This document shows, in pieces, positions 17,049 through 28,209 of a stretch of 64,000 nt of DNA. A model generated the notes under the pieces. The model was given only the letters and a program-made list of their open reading frames with translations. It did not search any database and had not been told where the DNA came from. The position numbers and the translations under genes are program-made. Numbering within the stretch: position 1 is the stretch's first letter; each line of letters starts with the position of its first letter. This stretch comes from Zoogloeaceae bacterium G21618-S1 (GTDB taxonomy: Bacteria > Pseudomonadota > Gammaproteobacteria > Burkholderiales > Rhodocyclaceae): contig JAPWHF010000003.1 of assembly GCA_027214125.1 (NCBI GenBank), forward strand, positions 186,001-250,000, in the 5' to 3' direction.

Positions 17049-17620
17049 GGCCGCCGGGCAGCGTACTGCTGCGGGCGCAGGGGCTGGGCGTCGGCTACGA
17101 GCGGCCGCTGCTGCAGGGCCTGGACCTGCAGCTGGTGGCCGGCCGGGTCACCACGCTGCTCGGGCCCAACGGTGCCGGCAAGAGCACCGTGCTGCGCGCG
17201 CTCGGCGAGCCGCGGCTGCGCCTGGCCGGGCAGCTGTGGCAGGCGCCCGGCCTGCGCCTCGGCCATCTGGCGCAGGCCGCCGAGGGCCAGGCCGAGCTGC
17301 CGCTGTGCGGTCGCGAGTTGCTGGCGCTCACCGGGGCGTCCGCCGACGGCCTGCCGCCCTGGTTGGCCGACTGTCTGGACGCCCGGCTCGACCGCCTCTC
17401 GGGCGGCCAGCTGCAATACCTGCGCTTCTGGTCGATCGCCGCCGCGCCCTTTGATGTGCTGTGCCTCGACGAACCGGGCAACAATCTCGACGCGCGTGGG
17501 CTGGCGGCGCTGCGCGCTTGGCTGCACACGCCGCCGGTCGGACAGGCGGTGGTGCTGGTGACGCATGACGACAGCCTGGTCGACGCCGCGCGCCAGACCG
17601 TGATCCGAATTCCCTCATGA
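17045..17620 (+). CDS. second metal ABC transporter ATPase
   Basis: A 191-residue ABC ATPase, short for the family. Present are Walker A (GPNGAGKSTVLRALG), the signature LSGGQLQYLRFWSI and Walker B (VLCLDEPGNNLD). The signature is followed by QYLR rather than the common QRVALAR. A GTG at 17045 overlapping the preceding stop (GTGA) is the best start. It couples to the permease by a further 4-bp overlap. Confidence 0.88.
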   Translation: MRPPGSVLLRAQGLGVGYERPLLQGLDLQLVAGRVTTLLGPNGAGKSTVLRALGEPRLRLAGQLWQAPGLRLGHLAQAAEGQAELPLCGRELLALTGASADGLPPWLADCLDARLDRLSGGQLQYLRFWSIAAAPFDVLCLDEPGNNLDARGLAALRAWLHTPPVGQAVVLVTHDDSLVDAARQTVIRIPS

Positions 17621-18447
17621 ACCTCGATCTGATCTTCGACCCGCTGTTCCGCCTTCCCTTCCTCACCGGCCTGCTGCTGGCCGTCTGGCTGCCGGTGTTG
17701 GGCCTCTACCTGCGCCTGCGCGGCGAATGGCTGGCGGTGCTCGGCATGGCGCAGCTGGCCTCGGCCGGCGCACTCGGCGGGGCAGTGCTGGGGCTGCCGG
17801 TGGTGGCCGGCGGGGCGGTCGCCGGGCTGCTCGCGGCACTGGCCAAGTGGGGCTTGAAGCGGCCGAGCGACAGCGCCTATGCGGCGATGCTGCTGCTCGG
17901 CTGGGCGGCCGCGGTGGCGGTGATGAGCAACCACCCGCTGGCCGAGCAGGCTGCCGGGGCGGTGTTCGACGGGCAACTGTATTTCACCGGCGGGGGGCAT
18001 CTGGCCGCGTCGGCGGCAGTGCTGGGCATCGGCGTGCTGGTGCTGGTGCGCGCTCATCGCGCGATGTTGCGCGCGCGCGTCCATCCGGCGCTGGGGCCAC
18101 CGGATGCGGCCACCCGCCTGGCCTTCGACCTGGTGGCCGGCGCCAGCGTGGGGGTGGCGATTCTCTCGCTGGGGGTGATGGCCAGCTTCGCGCTGGCCTT
18201 TGTGCCGGCCTGGCGGGTGTTTGGCACGGCGCCGTCGTGGCGCTCGGCGCTGTGGCGGGCGATTGTGATCGGGCTGGTGGCTTATGTGTTGGGCTTTGTG
18301 GTGGCGCTGCTGTTCGATCAGCCCTTCGGGCCCGCCGGGGTGGCCGCCGTGTTGTTGGTTGCCCGGCTGGCGCCGCCGTGGCGGCAGCGTGCGGACCGCC
18401 GGGCTGGGGCACTGTCAGCGGGCGGCGAGATCGGAAAACTCGACTGA
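17617..18447 (+). CDS. second metal ABC transporter permease
   Basis: A 276-residue ABC-3-type permease with seven or eight membrane segments. The segment LRGEWLAVLGMAQLASAGALGG near residue 30 corresponds to the family's conserved cytoplasmic loop, but it is diverged from the usual RMSLMGDAISHAVLPG form. It completes the second importer. The locus then has a GC-rich hairpin (18489-18512) before uvrA. Confidence 0.85.
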   Translation: MNLDLIFDPLFRLPFLTGLLLAVWLPVLGLYLRLRGEWLAVLGMAQLASAGALGGAVLGLPVVAGGAVAGLLAALAKWGLKRPSDSAYAAMLLLGWAAAVAVMSNHPLAEQAAGAVFDGQLYFTGGGHLAASAAVLGIGVLVLVRAHRAMLRARVHPALGPPDAATRLAFDLVAGASVGVAILSLGVMASFALAFVPAWRVFGTAPSWRSALWRAIVIGLVAYVLGFVVALLFDQPFGPAGVAAVLLVARLAPPWRQRADRRAGALSAGGEIGKLD

Positions 18448-18597
18448 GTTCAGTGCCTTACGCAGCCATCCGGTAGGGGATGGGCCGTGCCACCGACGGC
18501 GGCGCCGGTGGCTGGGGTGCGGCGGCGGCGCAGAGAGCGCGAACTTTTCCGCCAATTGGGTATTCTCTTGAGGTTCACGCCGCCCGCCGAGACCTCC

Positions 18598-21500
18598 ATG
18601 CCCGACCCCAAGCCCGCCGACAGCATCCGCATTGTCGGTGCCACCCAGAACAATCTGAAAAACCTCGACCTGGAGATCCCGCTCGGGCAGCTGGTGGTGT
18701 TCACCGGGCCGTCGGGGTCGGGCAAGTCTTCACTGGTCTTTGACACGCTCTACGCCGAGGGCCAGCGCCGCTATGTCGAGACCTTCTCGCCCTATGCGCG
18801 GCAGTTTCTCGACCGCATGGACAAGCCGCATGTGACGCGCATCGAGGGCGTGCCGCCGGCGATCGCCATCGACCAGACCAACCCGGTGCGCACCTCGCGC
18901 TCGACGGTCGGCACCATGACCGAGCTGACCGATCACTTCAAGCTGCTCTTCGCCCGCACCGCGCATCTGCATTGCCGCGGCTGTGGCGCGGCGGTGCAGC
19001 GCGACACCCCGCAGAGTATCGCCGCCGCGCTTACCGAGCGCACGGCGGCGGCCGGCGATCCGCGCCTGCTGGTGACCTTTCCGGTCGAGGTGCCGGCGAA
19101 CTTTACCGAGGAGGAGATCCGCGGCTATCTCGAGCAGCAGGGCTACACCCGCATCCATGGCCGCGAGGGCGACAAGCTGTGGGTGGTGCAGGACCGCTTT
19201 CGTTTCGGTAACACCGAGGCGGCGCGGGTCGGCGAGGCGATCGAGGCGGCGCTGCGCACCGGCCAGGGGCGGCTGGCGGTGCGCGCCGTCGATGGCGAGG
19301 GCGCCGAGAGCGCGGTGTGGCGCTTCTCGGACGACTTCCACTGCGCCGACTGCGACATCCACTACGGCGAGCCGCTGCCCAGCCTGTTCTCCTTCAACTC
19401 GCCGCTCGGTGCCTGCGAAACCTGCCGCGGCTTCGGTCGCGTGATCGGCATCGACCACGGCCTGGTGGTGCCCGACGAGAGCAAGACGCTGGCGCAGGGC
19501 GCGGTGAAGCCCTGGCAGACGGCGAGCTATTCCGAATGTCAGGACGACATGGAGAAGATGGCCGCCAAGGCCGGCGTTCCGCTCGGCGTGCCCTGGCGCG
19601 ATCTGACCGACGAACAGCGCCACTGGGTGCTCGAAGGCGAGCCGCAGTGGAAGAACTGGAACCGCTCCTGGCCGGGCGTGTGGTACGGCGTGCGGCGCTT
19701 CTTCGACTGGCTGGAGAGCAAGGCCTACAAGATGCACATCCGCGTGCTGCTGTCGAAATACCGCAGTTACACGGAATGCCCGGCCTGCCAGGGATCTCGC
19801 CTGAAGCCGGAGAGTTTGCTGTGGCGTGTCGGCGATGCCGCGGCCGCCGACGCGGTGATGCCCGCCGCCGCGCGCTTCCTGCCACCGGGGCTGAATGGTG
19901 GGCGCGAACGCCTCGCCACGCTGCCGGGTCTGACCTTGCACGACCTGATGCAGCTGCCCATCGACCGCCTCGCCGGCTTCGTCGATCGCATCGAGGCCGC
20001 CGGCAGCTCGGCCGAGGACGAAGCCACGCGCATGGTCTGCGAGGAGATCCGCGCGCGGCTGCGCTATCTCACCGAGGTCGGTCTCGGTTATCTCACGCTC
20101 GACCGCCAGAGCCGCACGCTGTCGGGCGGCGAGGTGCAGCGCATCAATCTCACCACGGCGCTGGGCACCTCGCTGGTGAATACCTTGTTCGTGCTCGACG
20201 AACCGTCCATCGGCCTGCATCCGCGCGACATGGACCGCATCGTGCAGGTCATGCGTCGGCTGCGCGACGCGGGCAATTCGCTGGTGGTGGTCGAGCACGA
20301 CCCGGCGGTGATGCTGGCCGCCGACCACATCTTCGACATCGGCCCCGGCCCTGGCGAGCGCGGCGGGCAGATCGTGTTTTCCGGTACGCCGGCCGCGCTG
20401 CGCGCCGAGGGCACCACGCTGACCGCCGACTACCTGTCCGGCCGCAAGCATGTCGACCCGGGCACGGCGCAGCGCCCGGTCGATGCCGACACCCCGCGCC
20501 TCATCATTCGCGAGGCGCGTGACCACAACCTGCAAGGCATCGACGTCGCGCTGCCGCTGAACCGCATGCTGGTGATCACCGGCGTGTCCGGCTCGGGCAA
20601 GTCGACGCTGGTGCAGGACGTGCTCTACCCTTCTCTGCTCAAGCACTTCGGCCAGCCCACCGAGACCCCCGGCGCGCATGCCGGCATCGACGGCATCGAA
20701 CACATCACGGACGTGGTGATGGTCGACCAGTCGCCCATCGGCAAGAGCTCGCGCTCCAACCCGGTGAGCTATGTCGGTGCCTGGGACGCCATCCGCGCCC
20801 GTTTCGCCGCCCTGCCCGCCGCCAAGCAGCGCGGCTACACGCCCGGCACCTTCAGCTTCAACGCCGGCCAGGGCCGCTGCCCGACCTGCACCGGCTCGGG
20901 CTTCGAGCATGTGGAGATGCAGTTCCTCTCGGACGTGTACCTGCGCTGCCCGGACTGCGACGGCAAGCGCTACCGCCCCGAAGTGCTGGAGCTGGAGATC
21001 GACGGGCGCAACGTGGCTGACGTGCTGGAGATGACCGTCTCCGAAGCGCTGGCTTTCTTTGACGGTGACAAGGCCATCGCCACCGCACTGCAGCCGATCA
21101 TCGATGTCGGCCTCGACTATGTGCGCCTCGGCCAGCCGGTGCCTACGTTGTCGGGCGGCGAGGCGCAGCGCCTCAAGCTGGCGGGGCATCTGGCGGCGTT
21201 TGCGGCCAAGGCGGGCAAGCGCAAGAAGACCACCGAGCCGCCGACGGCCGGTGGCACGCTGTTTTTGTTTGATGAGCCAACCACCGGCCTGCATTTCGAC
21301 GACGTCGCGCGCCTGCTCGGCGCTTTCCGCAAGCTGGTCGACGCTGGTCATTCGCTGTTGGTGATCGAACACAATCTCGACGTGATCCGCGCGGCCGACT
21401 GGCTGGTCGATCTCGGCCCCGAGGGCGGCGAAGGTGGCGGCGCGCTGGTCGCCGAAGGCACGCCGGCGGACGTTGCAAAACACAAGACCTCGCACACCGG

Positions 21501-24180
21501 CCGCGCGCTGGCCGAGTACGAAGCGGCGCTGTCGGCCCCGCCGGTGCGCCTCGCCGCCGAGCCGGTAGTGGCCTACCGGGCGCGTGGCGACGGGGCGATC
21601 AGCATTCATCATGCGCGCGAGCACAACCTGAAAAACGTGGACGTGAAGATCCCGCGCAGTGGCTTCACGGTGATTACCGGCGTGTCCGGCTCGGGCAAAT
21701 CCACGCTGGCTTTCGACATCTTGTTTGGCGAGGGCCAGCGGCGCTATCTCGAATCGCTCAACGCCTATGCGCGACAGTTTGTGCAGCCGGCGTCGCGGCC
21801 GGACGTCGACGCCATCTACGGCATTCCGCCGACCGTCGCCATCGAGCAGCGCACCAGTCGCGGCGGGCGCAAGAGCACGGTGGCCACGCTGACCGAGCTG
21901 TACCACTTCCTGCGCCTGCTCTATGTGAAACTGGGCACCCAGTACTGCCCGGACTGCCAGGTGCCAGTGGCGCCGCAGAGCTTCGAGGCGATCATCGCGC
22001 GCATCAGCAGCGAGCATCGCGGCCAGTCGGTCGAGCTGCTTGCGCCGCTGGTAAACAACCGCAAGGGCTTGTACACCGACCTGGCCAAATGGGCGCGCGG
22101 CAAGGGCTACGAGCAGCTGCGGGTCGATGGCGAGTATCTGCCGACGCGCAAGTGGCCGCGCCTCGACCGCTACAAGGAACACACGCTGGAGCTGCCGGTG
22201 GGCATGGTCAAGGTGGCGCCCGAGCATGAAGCGCTGCTGCGCGAGCAGGTGCGCGAGGCGCTGGATGTGGGCAAGGGCGTGCTGCGGGTGTTGCGCCTGG
22301 GCACGCTGGGCGCGACGCCGGAAACCTTTTCCATCCATCGCGCCTGCTCGTGTTGCGGCAAGAGCTTTCCGGAACTGGACCCGCGCCTGTTCTCCTTCAA
22401 CAGCAAGCACGGCTGGTGCGGCGCGTGTTTTGGCACCGGGCTGGTGGTGGGCAAGGTCAAGGCGGAGGACGTGCACGAACTCGACTTCGCCAGCTTCGAC
22501 GAAGAGCCGAGCACGCCTTGCCCGAGTTGCGAGGGCACGCGGCTGAACCCGATCGCGCGCAATGTGCGCTACCGCGAGCAACCGATTTCGGCGTTGACTG
22601 CGGGATCGGTGGATGCGGTGGAAGCGTTTTTCAGCGATCTGCCGCTGGCCGGACGCGAGGCCGAGATCGCGCGTGACATCGTCAGCGAACTCGGCAGCCG
22701 CTTGAGCTTTTTGCAGCAGGTCGGGCTGGGCTATCTGGCGCTCGACCGCGCCGCGCCGACGCTCTCCGGTGGCGAGGCGCAGCGTATCCGCCTGGCCGCG
22801 CAGTTGGGCTCCAGTCTCACTGGTGTGTGCTACATCCTCGACGAGCCGACCATCGGCCTGCATCCGCGTGACAACCAGGTGCTGCTCGATACCCTGGCGC
22901 GGCTGGAGGCCAAGGGCAACACGCTGGTGGTGGTCGAGCATGACGAAGACACCATCCGCCGCGCCGACCATGTGATCGATCTCGGCCCCGGCGCCGGCAG
23001 CCGCGGCGGGCGCATCGTCGCCGAGGGCAATGCCGCGGCGCTGATGGCCGCGCCCGAGTCGGTGACCGGCCGCCATCTGCGCACGCCGCTGCAACACCCG
23101 CTGGCGCCACCGCGCCCGGTCAAAAAAGACACCGTCAGCCTGTGGCTGCGTGGCGCCAGCCTGCACAACCTGAAGGCGGTGGACGTGCGCGTGCCGCTGG
23201 CGCGGTTGAGCGTGGTGACCGGGGTCTCGGGCTCCGGCAAATCCACGCTGGCGCGCGACGTGCTGCTCGACAGCCTCAAACAACTGGTGGCTGGTGGCGC
23301 GCCGATCGGCTGCGCGGCCGTTGAGGGTTGGGAACAGATCGGCCGAGTGCTGGAGGTGGATCAGACGCCGATCGGCAAGACGCCGCGCTCCTGCCCAGCG
23401 ACCTATGTTGGCTTTTGGGACTTGATCCGCAAGTGCTTCGCTGACACCAACGAGTCGCGCATGCGCGGCTGGACGGCGGCGCGCTTCTCCTTCAACACCG
23501 GCGCCGGCCGTTGCCCGACCTGCGAGGGCCAGGGCCAGCAGCGCATCGAGATGAGCTTTTTGCCGGACGTGAAAGTGCCCTGCGAGACCTGCGCGGGCAA
23601 GCGCTTCAACCGCGAGACCCTGTCGGTGCGCTGGCGCGAGAAGAACATCGGCGAGGTGCTGGCGATGGATGTGGACACGGCGGTCGATTTCTTCGCCGCC
23701 CATCCGCGTATTCACCACACGCTGTCGCTGTTGCAGGACGTGGGCCTCGGCTATCTGACGCTCGGTCAGGCCAGCCCGACGCTGTCCGGCGGCGAGGCGC
23801 AGCGCATCAAGCTGGTGACCGAGCTGGCCAAGGCGCGCACACCGACCCGGCCGGGGCGCGGCGGTGGCGGCGCCAACACGCTGTACGTGCTGGACGAGCC
23901 GACTGTGGGTCTGCACATGGCGGACGTGGAAAAGCTGATTCATGTGCTGCACCGCCTGGTCGAGGCGGGCAACACGGTGGTGGTGATCGAGCACGATCTG
24001 GATGTGATGGCCGAGGCCGACTGGCTGGTTGATCTGGGGCCAGAGGGCGGCGACGGTGGCGGCCGTGTCGTTGGTTGCGGCGCGGTCGATGCGGTGTTGA
24101 AGGCGGGCGCAGGGCACACGGCGCGGCTGCTGGGTGAGTTCTTGCGGGTGCGCCGCTCGCGCGCGGAGGTGGTGACATGA
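18598..24180 (+). CDS. uvrA: double-length UvrA-type excinuclease subunit
   Basis: An 1860-residue protein, about twice the normal UvrA length (940). It is two UvrA units in tandem, each with two ABC ATPase heads. Walker A motifs lie near residues 37 (GPSGSGKSS), 662, 1028 and 1542 (GVSGSGKST each). Four LSGGE signatures and zinc-finger CxxC clusters ([33 protein letters not shown]) are visible. UvrA recognises DNA damage with UvrB in nucleotide excision repair. Tandem UvrA fusions are known in proteobacteria beside a normal UvrA and their role is unclear. ATG 18598 (MPDPKPADS) starts at the domain boundary; a longer frame from 18487 lacks homology. Confidence 0.9.
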   Translation: MPDPKPADSIRIVGATQNNLKNLDLEIPLGQLVVFTGPSGSGKSSLVFDTLYAEGQRRYVETFSPYARQFLDRMDKPHVTRIEGVPPAIAIDQTNPVRTSRSTVGTMTELTDHFKLLFARTAHLHCRGCGAAVQRDTPQSIAAALTERTAAAGDPRLLVTFPVEVPANFTEEEIRGYLEQQGYTRIHGREGDKLWVVQDRFRFGNTEAARVGEAIEAALRTGQGRLAVRAVDGEGAESAVWRFSDDFHCADCDIHYGEPLPSLFSFNSPLGACETCRGFGRVIGIDHGLVVPDESKTLAQGAVKPWQTASYSECQDDMEKMAAKAGVPLGVPWRDLTDEQRHWVLEGEPQWKNWNRSWPGVWYGVRRFFDWLESKAYKMHIRVLLSKYRSYTECPACQGSRLKPESLLWRVGDAAAADAVMPAAARFLPPGLNGGRERLATLPGLTLHDLMQLPIDRLAGFVDRIEAAGSSAEDEATRMVCEEIRARLRYLTEVGLGYLTLDRQSRTLSGGEVQRINLTTALGTSLVNTLFVLDEPSIGLHPRDMDRIVQVMRRLRDAGNSLVVVEHDPAVMLAADHIFDIGPGPGERGGQIVFSGTPAALRAEGTTLTADYLSGRKHVDPGTAQRPVDADTPRLIIREARDHNLQGIDVALPLNRMLVITGVSGSGKSTLVQDVLYPSLLKHFGQPTETPGAHAGIDGIEHITDVVMVDQSPIGKSSRSNPVSYVGAWDAIRARFAALPAAKQRGYTPGTFSFNAGQGRCPTCTGSGFEHVEMQFLSDVYLRCPDCDGKRYRPEVLELEIDGRNVADVLEMTVSEALAFFDGDKAIATALQPIIDVGLDYVRLGQPVPTLSGGEAQRLKLAGHLAAFAAKAGKRKKTTEPPTAGGTLFLFDEPTTGLHFDDVARLLGAFRKLVDAGHSLLVIEHNLDVIRAADWLVDLGPEGGEGGGALVAEGTPADVAKHKTSHTGRALAEYEAALSAPPVRLAAEPVVAYRARGDGAISIHHAREHNLKNVDVKIPRSGFTVITGVSGSGKSTLAFDILFGEGQRRYLESLNAYARQFVQPASRPDVDAIYGIPPTVAIEQRTSRGGRKSTVATLTELYHFLRLLYVKLGTQYCPDCQVPVAPQSFEAIIARISSEHRGQSVELLAPLVNNRKGLYTDLAKWARGKGYEQLRVDGEYLPTRKWPRLDRYKEHTLELPVGMVKVAPEHEALLREQVREALDVGKGVLRVLRLGTLGATPETFSIHRACSCCGKSFPELDPRLFSFNSKHGWCGACFGTGLVVGKVKAEDVHELDFASFDEEPSTPCPSCEGTRLNPIARNVRYREQPISALTAGSVDAVEAFFSDLPLAGREAEIARDIVSELGSRLSFLQQVGLGYLALDRAAPTLSGGEAQRIRLAAQLGSSLTGVCYILDEPTIGLHPRDNQVLLDTLARLEAKGNTLVVVEHDEDTIRRADHVIDLGPGAGSRGGRIVAEGNAAALMAAPESVTGRHLRTPLQHPLAPPRPVKKDTVSLWLRGASLHNLKAVDVRVPLARLSVVTGVSGSGKSTLARDVLLDSLKQLVAGGAPIGCAAVEGWEQIGRVLEVDQTPIGKTPRSCPATYVGFWDLIRKCFADTNESRMRGWTAARFSFNTGAGRCPTCEGQGQQRIEMSFLPDVKVPCETCAGKRFNRETLSVRWREKNIGEVLAMDVDTAVDFFAAHPRIHHTLSLLQDVGLGYLTLGQASPTLSGGEAQRIKLVTELAKARTPTRPGRGGGGANTLYVLDEPTVGLHMADVEKLIHVLHRLVEAGNTVVVIEHDLDVMAEADWLVDLGPEGGDGGGRVVGCGAVDAVLKAGAGHTARLLGEFLRVRRSRAEVVT

Positions 24181-24193
24181 AGGGGACGGCGGA

Positions 24194-24547
24194 ATGCGCA
24201 AGCCGATCTATCTGACCGCCGGCGCACTCGCCCTCGTTCTCGGCTTTGTCGGCATTTTTCTGCCGCTGTTGCCGACCACGCCCTTCGTGTTGCTGGCGGC
24301 ATTCTGCTTCGCTCGCGGCAACCCGGCCTGGGAGGCGCGGTTACTGGACGACCCACGCTTCGGGCCGTCGATCCGTGCCTGGCGCGAACGCGGGGCCATT
24401 CCGTCGCAGGGCAAGCGGCTGGCGGTGTTGATGATGCTGATCAGTGCGCTGGGGGGCTGGTTTCTGTTGCCGCCGGGCTGGCACATGGTGCCGGCCGGGT
24501 TTTGTGCCGTGGTGGGCGCCTGGGTGCTGACCCGGCCGTCGGCCTGA
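24194..24547 (+). CDS. YbaN-family inner-membrane protein (DUF454)
   Basis: A 117-residue protein with three hydrophobic segments. The conserved DUF454 pattern is visible: LGFVGIFLPLLPTTPFVLLAAFCFARG, then DPRFGPSIRAWRERGAIP. Function is unknown. It starts 13 bp after the uvrA stop and converges with the TonB receptor gene, whose stop lies 6 bp downstream. Confidence 0.88.
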   Translation: MRKPIYLTAGALALVLGFVGIFLPLLPTTPFVLLAAFCFARGNPAWEARLLDDPRFGPSIRAWRERGAIPSQGKRLAVLMMLISALGGWFLLPPGWHMVPAGFCAVVGAWVLTRPSA

Positions 24548-24553
24548 GCGTGT

Positions 24554-26596
24554 TCAGAAGCGCATGTCGAGGCCAAGATAGATTTGGCGTGACACGCGAT
24601 TGACCGGCTCACTGTTGTTCAGTTGCTGCGCCGGATTGGCCACTTCCTGGTGGCGGGGGCCCAGATTGAGCGCCGCCAGGGTCAGCCGGGCAGATTGCCC
24701 CGCCAGCCGGACCGGCCGGGACAGAGCGATATCCAGCGCGGTGTAGGCACGCACCACATAGGGCTGGCCGGCGAGGTAGCTGTCGCCGCTGGCCACCGGG
24801 CCGACCCGGGTGAGGTGCATCATGCTGCTCCAGCGCTGCGGCCAGCGCTGCATCCACATCAGGCTGGCGGTGTAGGGGGCAATCCCGGCTTCCACCTGGG
24901 CGTCGCCGGCGTCGCGCTGCAGCATGCTCCAGGCCAGGCGGACATCGCCGCCTCGCCAGGGGTGGGATTCCCATTGCAATTCGATGCCGCGGACGTTCAG
25001 GTCTTCGCCGAAGTTCTGCTCCTGGGTGGTGGGGATGTTCGCCGCGAGCAGCGGTGTGGGCGGCGGCGAGGTGACCTGCTGACGGATCACCAGGTCGCGC
25101 AGACGCTCCTGGAAAATGCGGATTTCGGCGGTACTGCGCGCCCAGTGAAGTTGCCGGATGTAGCCGAGCTCGAAGGTATCGGCGCGGGTCTGGCGCAGAT
25201 CCGGGTTGGGGATGAACGGTCGCGCCAGCAGTGCGCCGTTGACCGGGTGATAGATGCGCGTGTCACTGCGGAGCTCGAACGGGCTGGTGGTTCGCCAGGC
25301 GCGGGCGGCCCCGATCCGAAGTGTGTCGGCCGGTGTCAGGCGATGGTTGGCGTACAGGCGCGGACTGAATCGCCAGCCGTCATCATTGCTGCGCTCCAGC
25401 GCGAGGCCCAGATTGAGCTGGGTTGCGTCGGCGGCTTGCCATTCGATATTGCTGAACAGGCGATAGATCGGCACATTGACCGAAGCGTTGCTTGAGAAGC
25501 TGAAGGGCGACCGGGTCTGGGTCAGCGTGACTTCGGCGCCCCATACCCCGCGAACGGTTCTGGACCAGCGATCGCGCTGCTGGAATTCGATGCTGCTGCG
25601 CAAGTCCCGGCGGTTGCGCGAAAGTGGCACGTCCGGAATGCCCGGCGCGCCGCCGAGCCAGCTATCCTGGTAGTCGAGCTGGTGGTGATAGGCGCTCAGC
25701 GACCATTCACTGTCGATGCTGTCGACATGTTGCCAGCGCAGGTGGATCAGATGCGAGGTGTCTTCGCCGTCGCGCAAGGCATTGTTGCCAAAGGGCGAGT
25801 CCGGGTAGCCGCGCCCGGTCGTTTCGTGGGTGCTGCCGATGCGGAAGTTGAAGCTGTTTTCGGGGTTGATTTGCGCGTCGCCGCGCAGACTGACGCGCTG
25901 GGTGCGGCGGTGATCATGCAGGCCGCGAAATCCATTGTCGGTGTGTTCGCCGGCCGTGACGCGCAAGGCCATCGGCGAGGTGCCGCCGGCCCAGCCCACT
26001 TCGATGTCACGTATCGATGGATCACCGATGGCGACCTGCACATGGCTGCCGGGGTCTTCCGCCGCCGGATGGGTAATCAGGTTGACCGCGCCTTGCAGCG
26101 CACTGGCGCCATAGCTGTTTCCGCTGGCGCCGCGCACCACCTCGATGCGTTCAATTTCGCTGAGAAAGACGGGCAGGCCGCTCCATGCGGTGGTGCCAAA
26201 GCTGACCGGCACGTAGGTGGGCGCCCCGTCGATCAGCACCTGGAGTTCGCCCGGGATGGATTGTCCGAGGCCGTGATAGCTGACCCAGCTGGCGTTGCCC
26301 CGTTCCTGGCCGACCAGCATGCCTGGCACCAGCCGCAGCAGCCGCGCCAGATCGCGATAGCCGCTGCGTTCGATGGTACTGCGGTCGATGACGGACATCG
26401 CGCCGGGGGCGTCTTGCAGCGATTGGGGCAGTCGGGAGGCCGTCAGAACGACCGGCATGTGCTCGAAGTAGGCGTTCTCGCCCTCGTCGAGGACCGGCGA
26501 CGCCACGGCAAGCGCAGGCAGGCTCAGCAACAGGGAGACCGCAGACCATCGCCGGACGCGTTCTCCGATGGCAGCAGTCATCGCATCAGTCATCAT
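24554..26596 (-). CDS. TonB-dependent outer-membrane receptor
   Basis: A 680-residue receptor with a signal peptide (about residues 15-32). A plug domain follows (VVLTASRLPQSLQDAPGAMSVID, ERSGYRDLARLLRLVPGM, EIERIEVVRGASGNSYGASALQGAVNLIT) and a barrel of about 500 residues ending LGLDMRF with C-terminal Phe. A second Met at 26593 could be the start. The ligand is not evident; it carries no long His-rich loop, so assigning it to zinc because of proximity would be speculation. It is transcribed from a 143-bp region behind the protease gene. Confidence 0.9.
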   Translation of the reverse strand: MMTDAMTAAIGERVRRWSAVSLLLSLPALAVASPVLDEGENAYFEHMPVVLTASRLPQSLQDAPGAMSVIDRSTIERSGYRDLARLLRLVPGMLVGQERGNASWVSYHGLGQSIPGELQVLIDGAPTYVPVSFGTTAWSGLPVFLSEIERIEVVRGASGNSYGASALQGAVNLITHPAAEDPGSHVQVAIGDPSIRDIEVGWAGGTSPMALRVTAGEHTDNGFRGLHDHRRTQRVSLRGDAQINPENSFNFRIGSTHETTGRGYPDSPFGNNALRDGEDTSHLIHLRWQHVDSIDSEWSLSAYHHQLDYQDSWLGGAPGIPDVPLSRNRRDLRSSIEFQQRDRWSRTVRGVWGAEVTLTQTRSPFSFSSNASVNVPIYRLFSNIEWQAADATQLNLGLALERSNDDGWRFSPRLYANHRLTPADTLRIGAARAWRTTSPFELRSDTRIYHPVNGALLARPFIPNPDLRQTRADTFELGYIRQLHWARSTAEIRIFQERLRDLVIRQQVTSPPPTPLLAANIPTTQEQNFGEDLNVRGIELQWESHPWRGGDVRLAWSMLQRDAGDAQVEAGIAPYTASLMWMQRWPQRWSSMMHLTRVGPVASGDSYLAGQPYVVRAYTALDIALSRPVRLAGQSARLTLAALNLGPRHQEVANPAQQLNNSEPVNRVSRQIYLGLDMRF

Positions 26597-26700
26597 CTAA
26601 GCGGCGATCGGACAAACCCGCAGACTATACCGCAAGGGCGCAGATAGTTTGTGCGAAATGACCGCAGTGCAACGCGTTAGTTGTTCGGCATATACGGACG

Positions 26701-26720
26701 GCCGCCGCTCGTGGGCGGCG
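26701..26720 (-). terminator. possible hairpin terminator after the DegP-type gene
   Basis: GCCGCC and GGCGGC arms form a 6-bp stem with a 7-base loop, about 20 bp beyond the protease stop on the minus strand. There is no T-run, so the assignment is weak. Confidence 0.3.
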
Positions 26721-26739
26721 TGCCATCCGGGTGGGGCGT

Positions 26740-28209
26740 CTACTTTAATCGAACCCCGAGGTAGAGCCGTCCGTCGCCGCGCTGCACCAGTAGTGCAAAG
26801 CGGTCGCCGGCCTGTTCGAGCAGTTTGCGGAAGTCCGCTACGTCTTTGACCGGCGTGTTGTTCAGCGCCAGCACCACGTCGCCTTTCTGGATACCCGCGC
26901 GTGCGGCCGGGCCATCGACATCTTCGACCACCAGGCCGCCGGGCACCTTGAGCTGCTCGGCTTCAGCCGTGCTCAAGGGGCGGGCCGACAGGCCCAGCTT
27001 GCCGCCGGCATTGTGCTGACCGCCACCACGCGCCTGAAGGCGCTCGCTGTCTTGACCGCCTAGCGTGGCTTCGATGTTGCGCGCCTTTTTGTCGCGCCAG
27101 ATGTCGAGTTTGATCTCGGTCCCGGGCGGCATCTCGCCGATGATGCGTGGCAAGTCCGCCGAGTCGGCGATGCGGTTTCCGTTGACGCCGAGGATGACGT
27201 CGCCCGGTTGCAACTTGGCCTTGGCGGCCGCCGAGCCGGGTTCGACGCTGGAGACCAGGGCACCCTTCGGATCGTCCAGCCCGAAGGAGTCGGCCAGTTC
27301 CTTGTCCAGCCCCTGGATGATGACGCCCAGCCGGCCGCGGCGAACCACGCCGAATGCCTGCAACTGGTCTTTGACCTTCATGGCCACATCGATGGGGATA
27401 GCGAAGGAGATGCCCATGAAGCCGCCGGAGCGCGAGTAGATCTGCGAGTTGATGCCGACCACTTCACCGTTCAGGTTGAACAGCGGCCCGCCCGAGTTGC
27501 CGGGGTTGATCGCCACGTCGGTCTGGATGAAAGGCACATAGGTTTCATCCGGCAGGCGGCGCGCCTTGGCCGAGATGATGCCGGCGGTGACGGTGTTGTC
27601 GAATCCGAAGGGCGAGCCGACCGCCACCACCCATTCACCGACACGGGTTGCCTCCGGGTCGCCGATGCGCACGGTGGGCAGGTCTTTGGCGTCGATCTTG
27701 AGCAGGGCGACGTCGGTGCGCTTGTCCACGCCTTCGACTTTGGCCTTGAATTCGCGCTTGTCGGTCAGGCGTACGGTCACCTCGGTGGCATCGTCGACCA
27801 CATGCGCGTTGGTCAGCACATAGCCGTCGGCGCTGACGATGAAGCCCGAGCCCACGCCGCGGGCGATCTGCCGCCCGCCCTGACCCGGGACGCCCGGAAT
27901 GTTGGGGCCGCCCGGCATGCCGGGGACCGGGACGCCGAAGCGGCGCAGGAAATCGTAGAAGGGGTCTTCGGGATTGCCCATCGGGCTGGCGACTTGTTGT
28001 ACCACGCTGATGTTGACCACGGCCGGGCCCACGCGGGATACCAGCTCGGCAAAGTCCGGCAGGGTCTGGCGGGTGGCGGGCATTGCGGCGACCGGGGTCG
28101 CGACGGTGGCGTGGGCCTCGGTGAGGCCGGGCGAGAGATTCAGCCAGGCGACCAGGGCCAGTCCGGTGGCGCCGGCCAGCGCCGTGAGGCGGGGGGTGAG
28201 TCGGTTCAT
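26740..28209 (-). CDS. Do-family periplasmic serine protease (DegP/MucD type)
   Basis: A 489-residue HtrA protease of the periplasm with a signal peptide ending near EAHA. The catalytic triad is His136 (TNAHV), Asp166 (RTDVALLKID) and Ser239 (NPGNSGGPL). Two PDZ domains follow, near residues 280-370 (RGRLGVIIQGLDKEL) and 395-480 (GLVVEDVDGPAARAGIQKGDVVL). It degrades or refolds misfolded envelope proteins. ATG 28209 is preceded by AGGAGG; a longer frame to 28368 has no signal. A Gly/Pro-rich loop at 94-112 is typical of MucD relatives. Confidence 0.95.
   Translation of the reverse strand: MNRLTPRLTALAGATGLALVAWLNLSPGLTEAHATVATPVAAMPATRQTLPDFAELVSRVGPAVVNISVVQQVASPMGNPEDPFYDFLRRFGVPVPGMPGGPNIPGVPGQGGRQIARGVGSGFIVSADGYVLTNAHVVDDATEVTVRLTDKREFKAKVEGVDKRTDVALLKIDAKDLPTVRIGDPEATRVGEWVVAVGSPFGFDNTVTAGIISAKARRLPDETYVPFIQTDVAINPGNSGGPLFNLNGEVVGINSQIYSRSGGFMGISFAIPIDVAMKVKDQLQAFGVVRRGRLGVIIQGLDKELADSFGLDDPKGALVSSVEPGSAAAKAKLQPGDVILGVNGNRIADSADLPRIIGEMPPGTEIKLDIWRDKKARNIEATLGGQDSERLQARGGGQHNAGGKLGLSARPLSTAEAEQLKVPGGLVVEDVDGPAARAGIQKGDVVLALNNTPVKDVADFRKLLEQAGDRFALLVQRGDGRLYLGVRLK

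Noticed and set aside
18730-24201. A 1823-codon open frame on the minus strand opposite uvrA
   Set aside because: It is an antisense shadow caused by high third-position G+C. The translation lacks any recognisable domain, while the plus strand encodes a complete UvrA.
26600-26690. GCAAC...GTTGT repeat upstream of the TonB receptor as a Zur box
   Set aside because: The arms are separated by 6 bp instead of the 3 bp seen at the znu operator, so it does not match.
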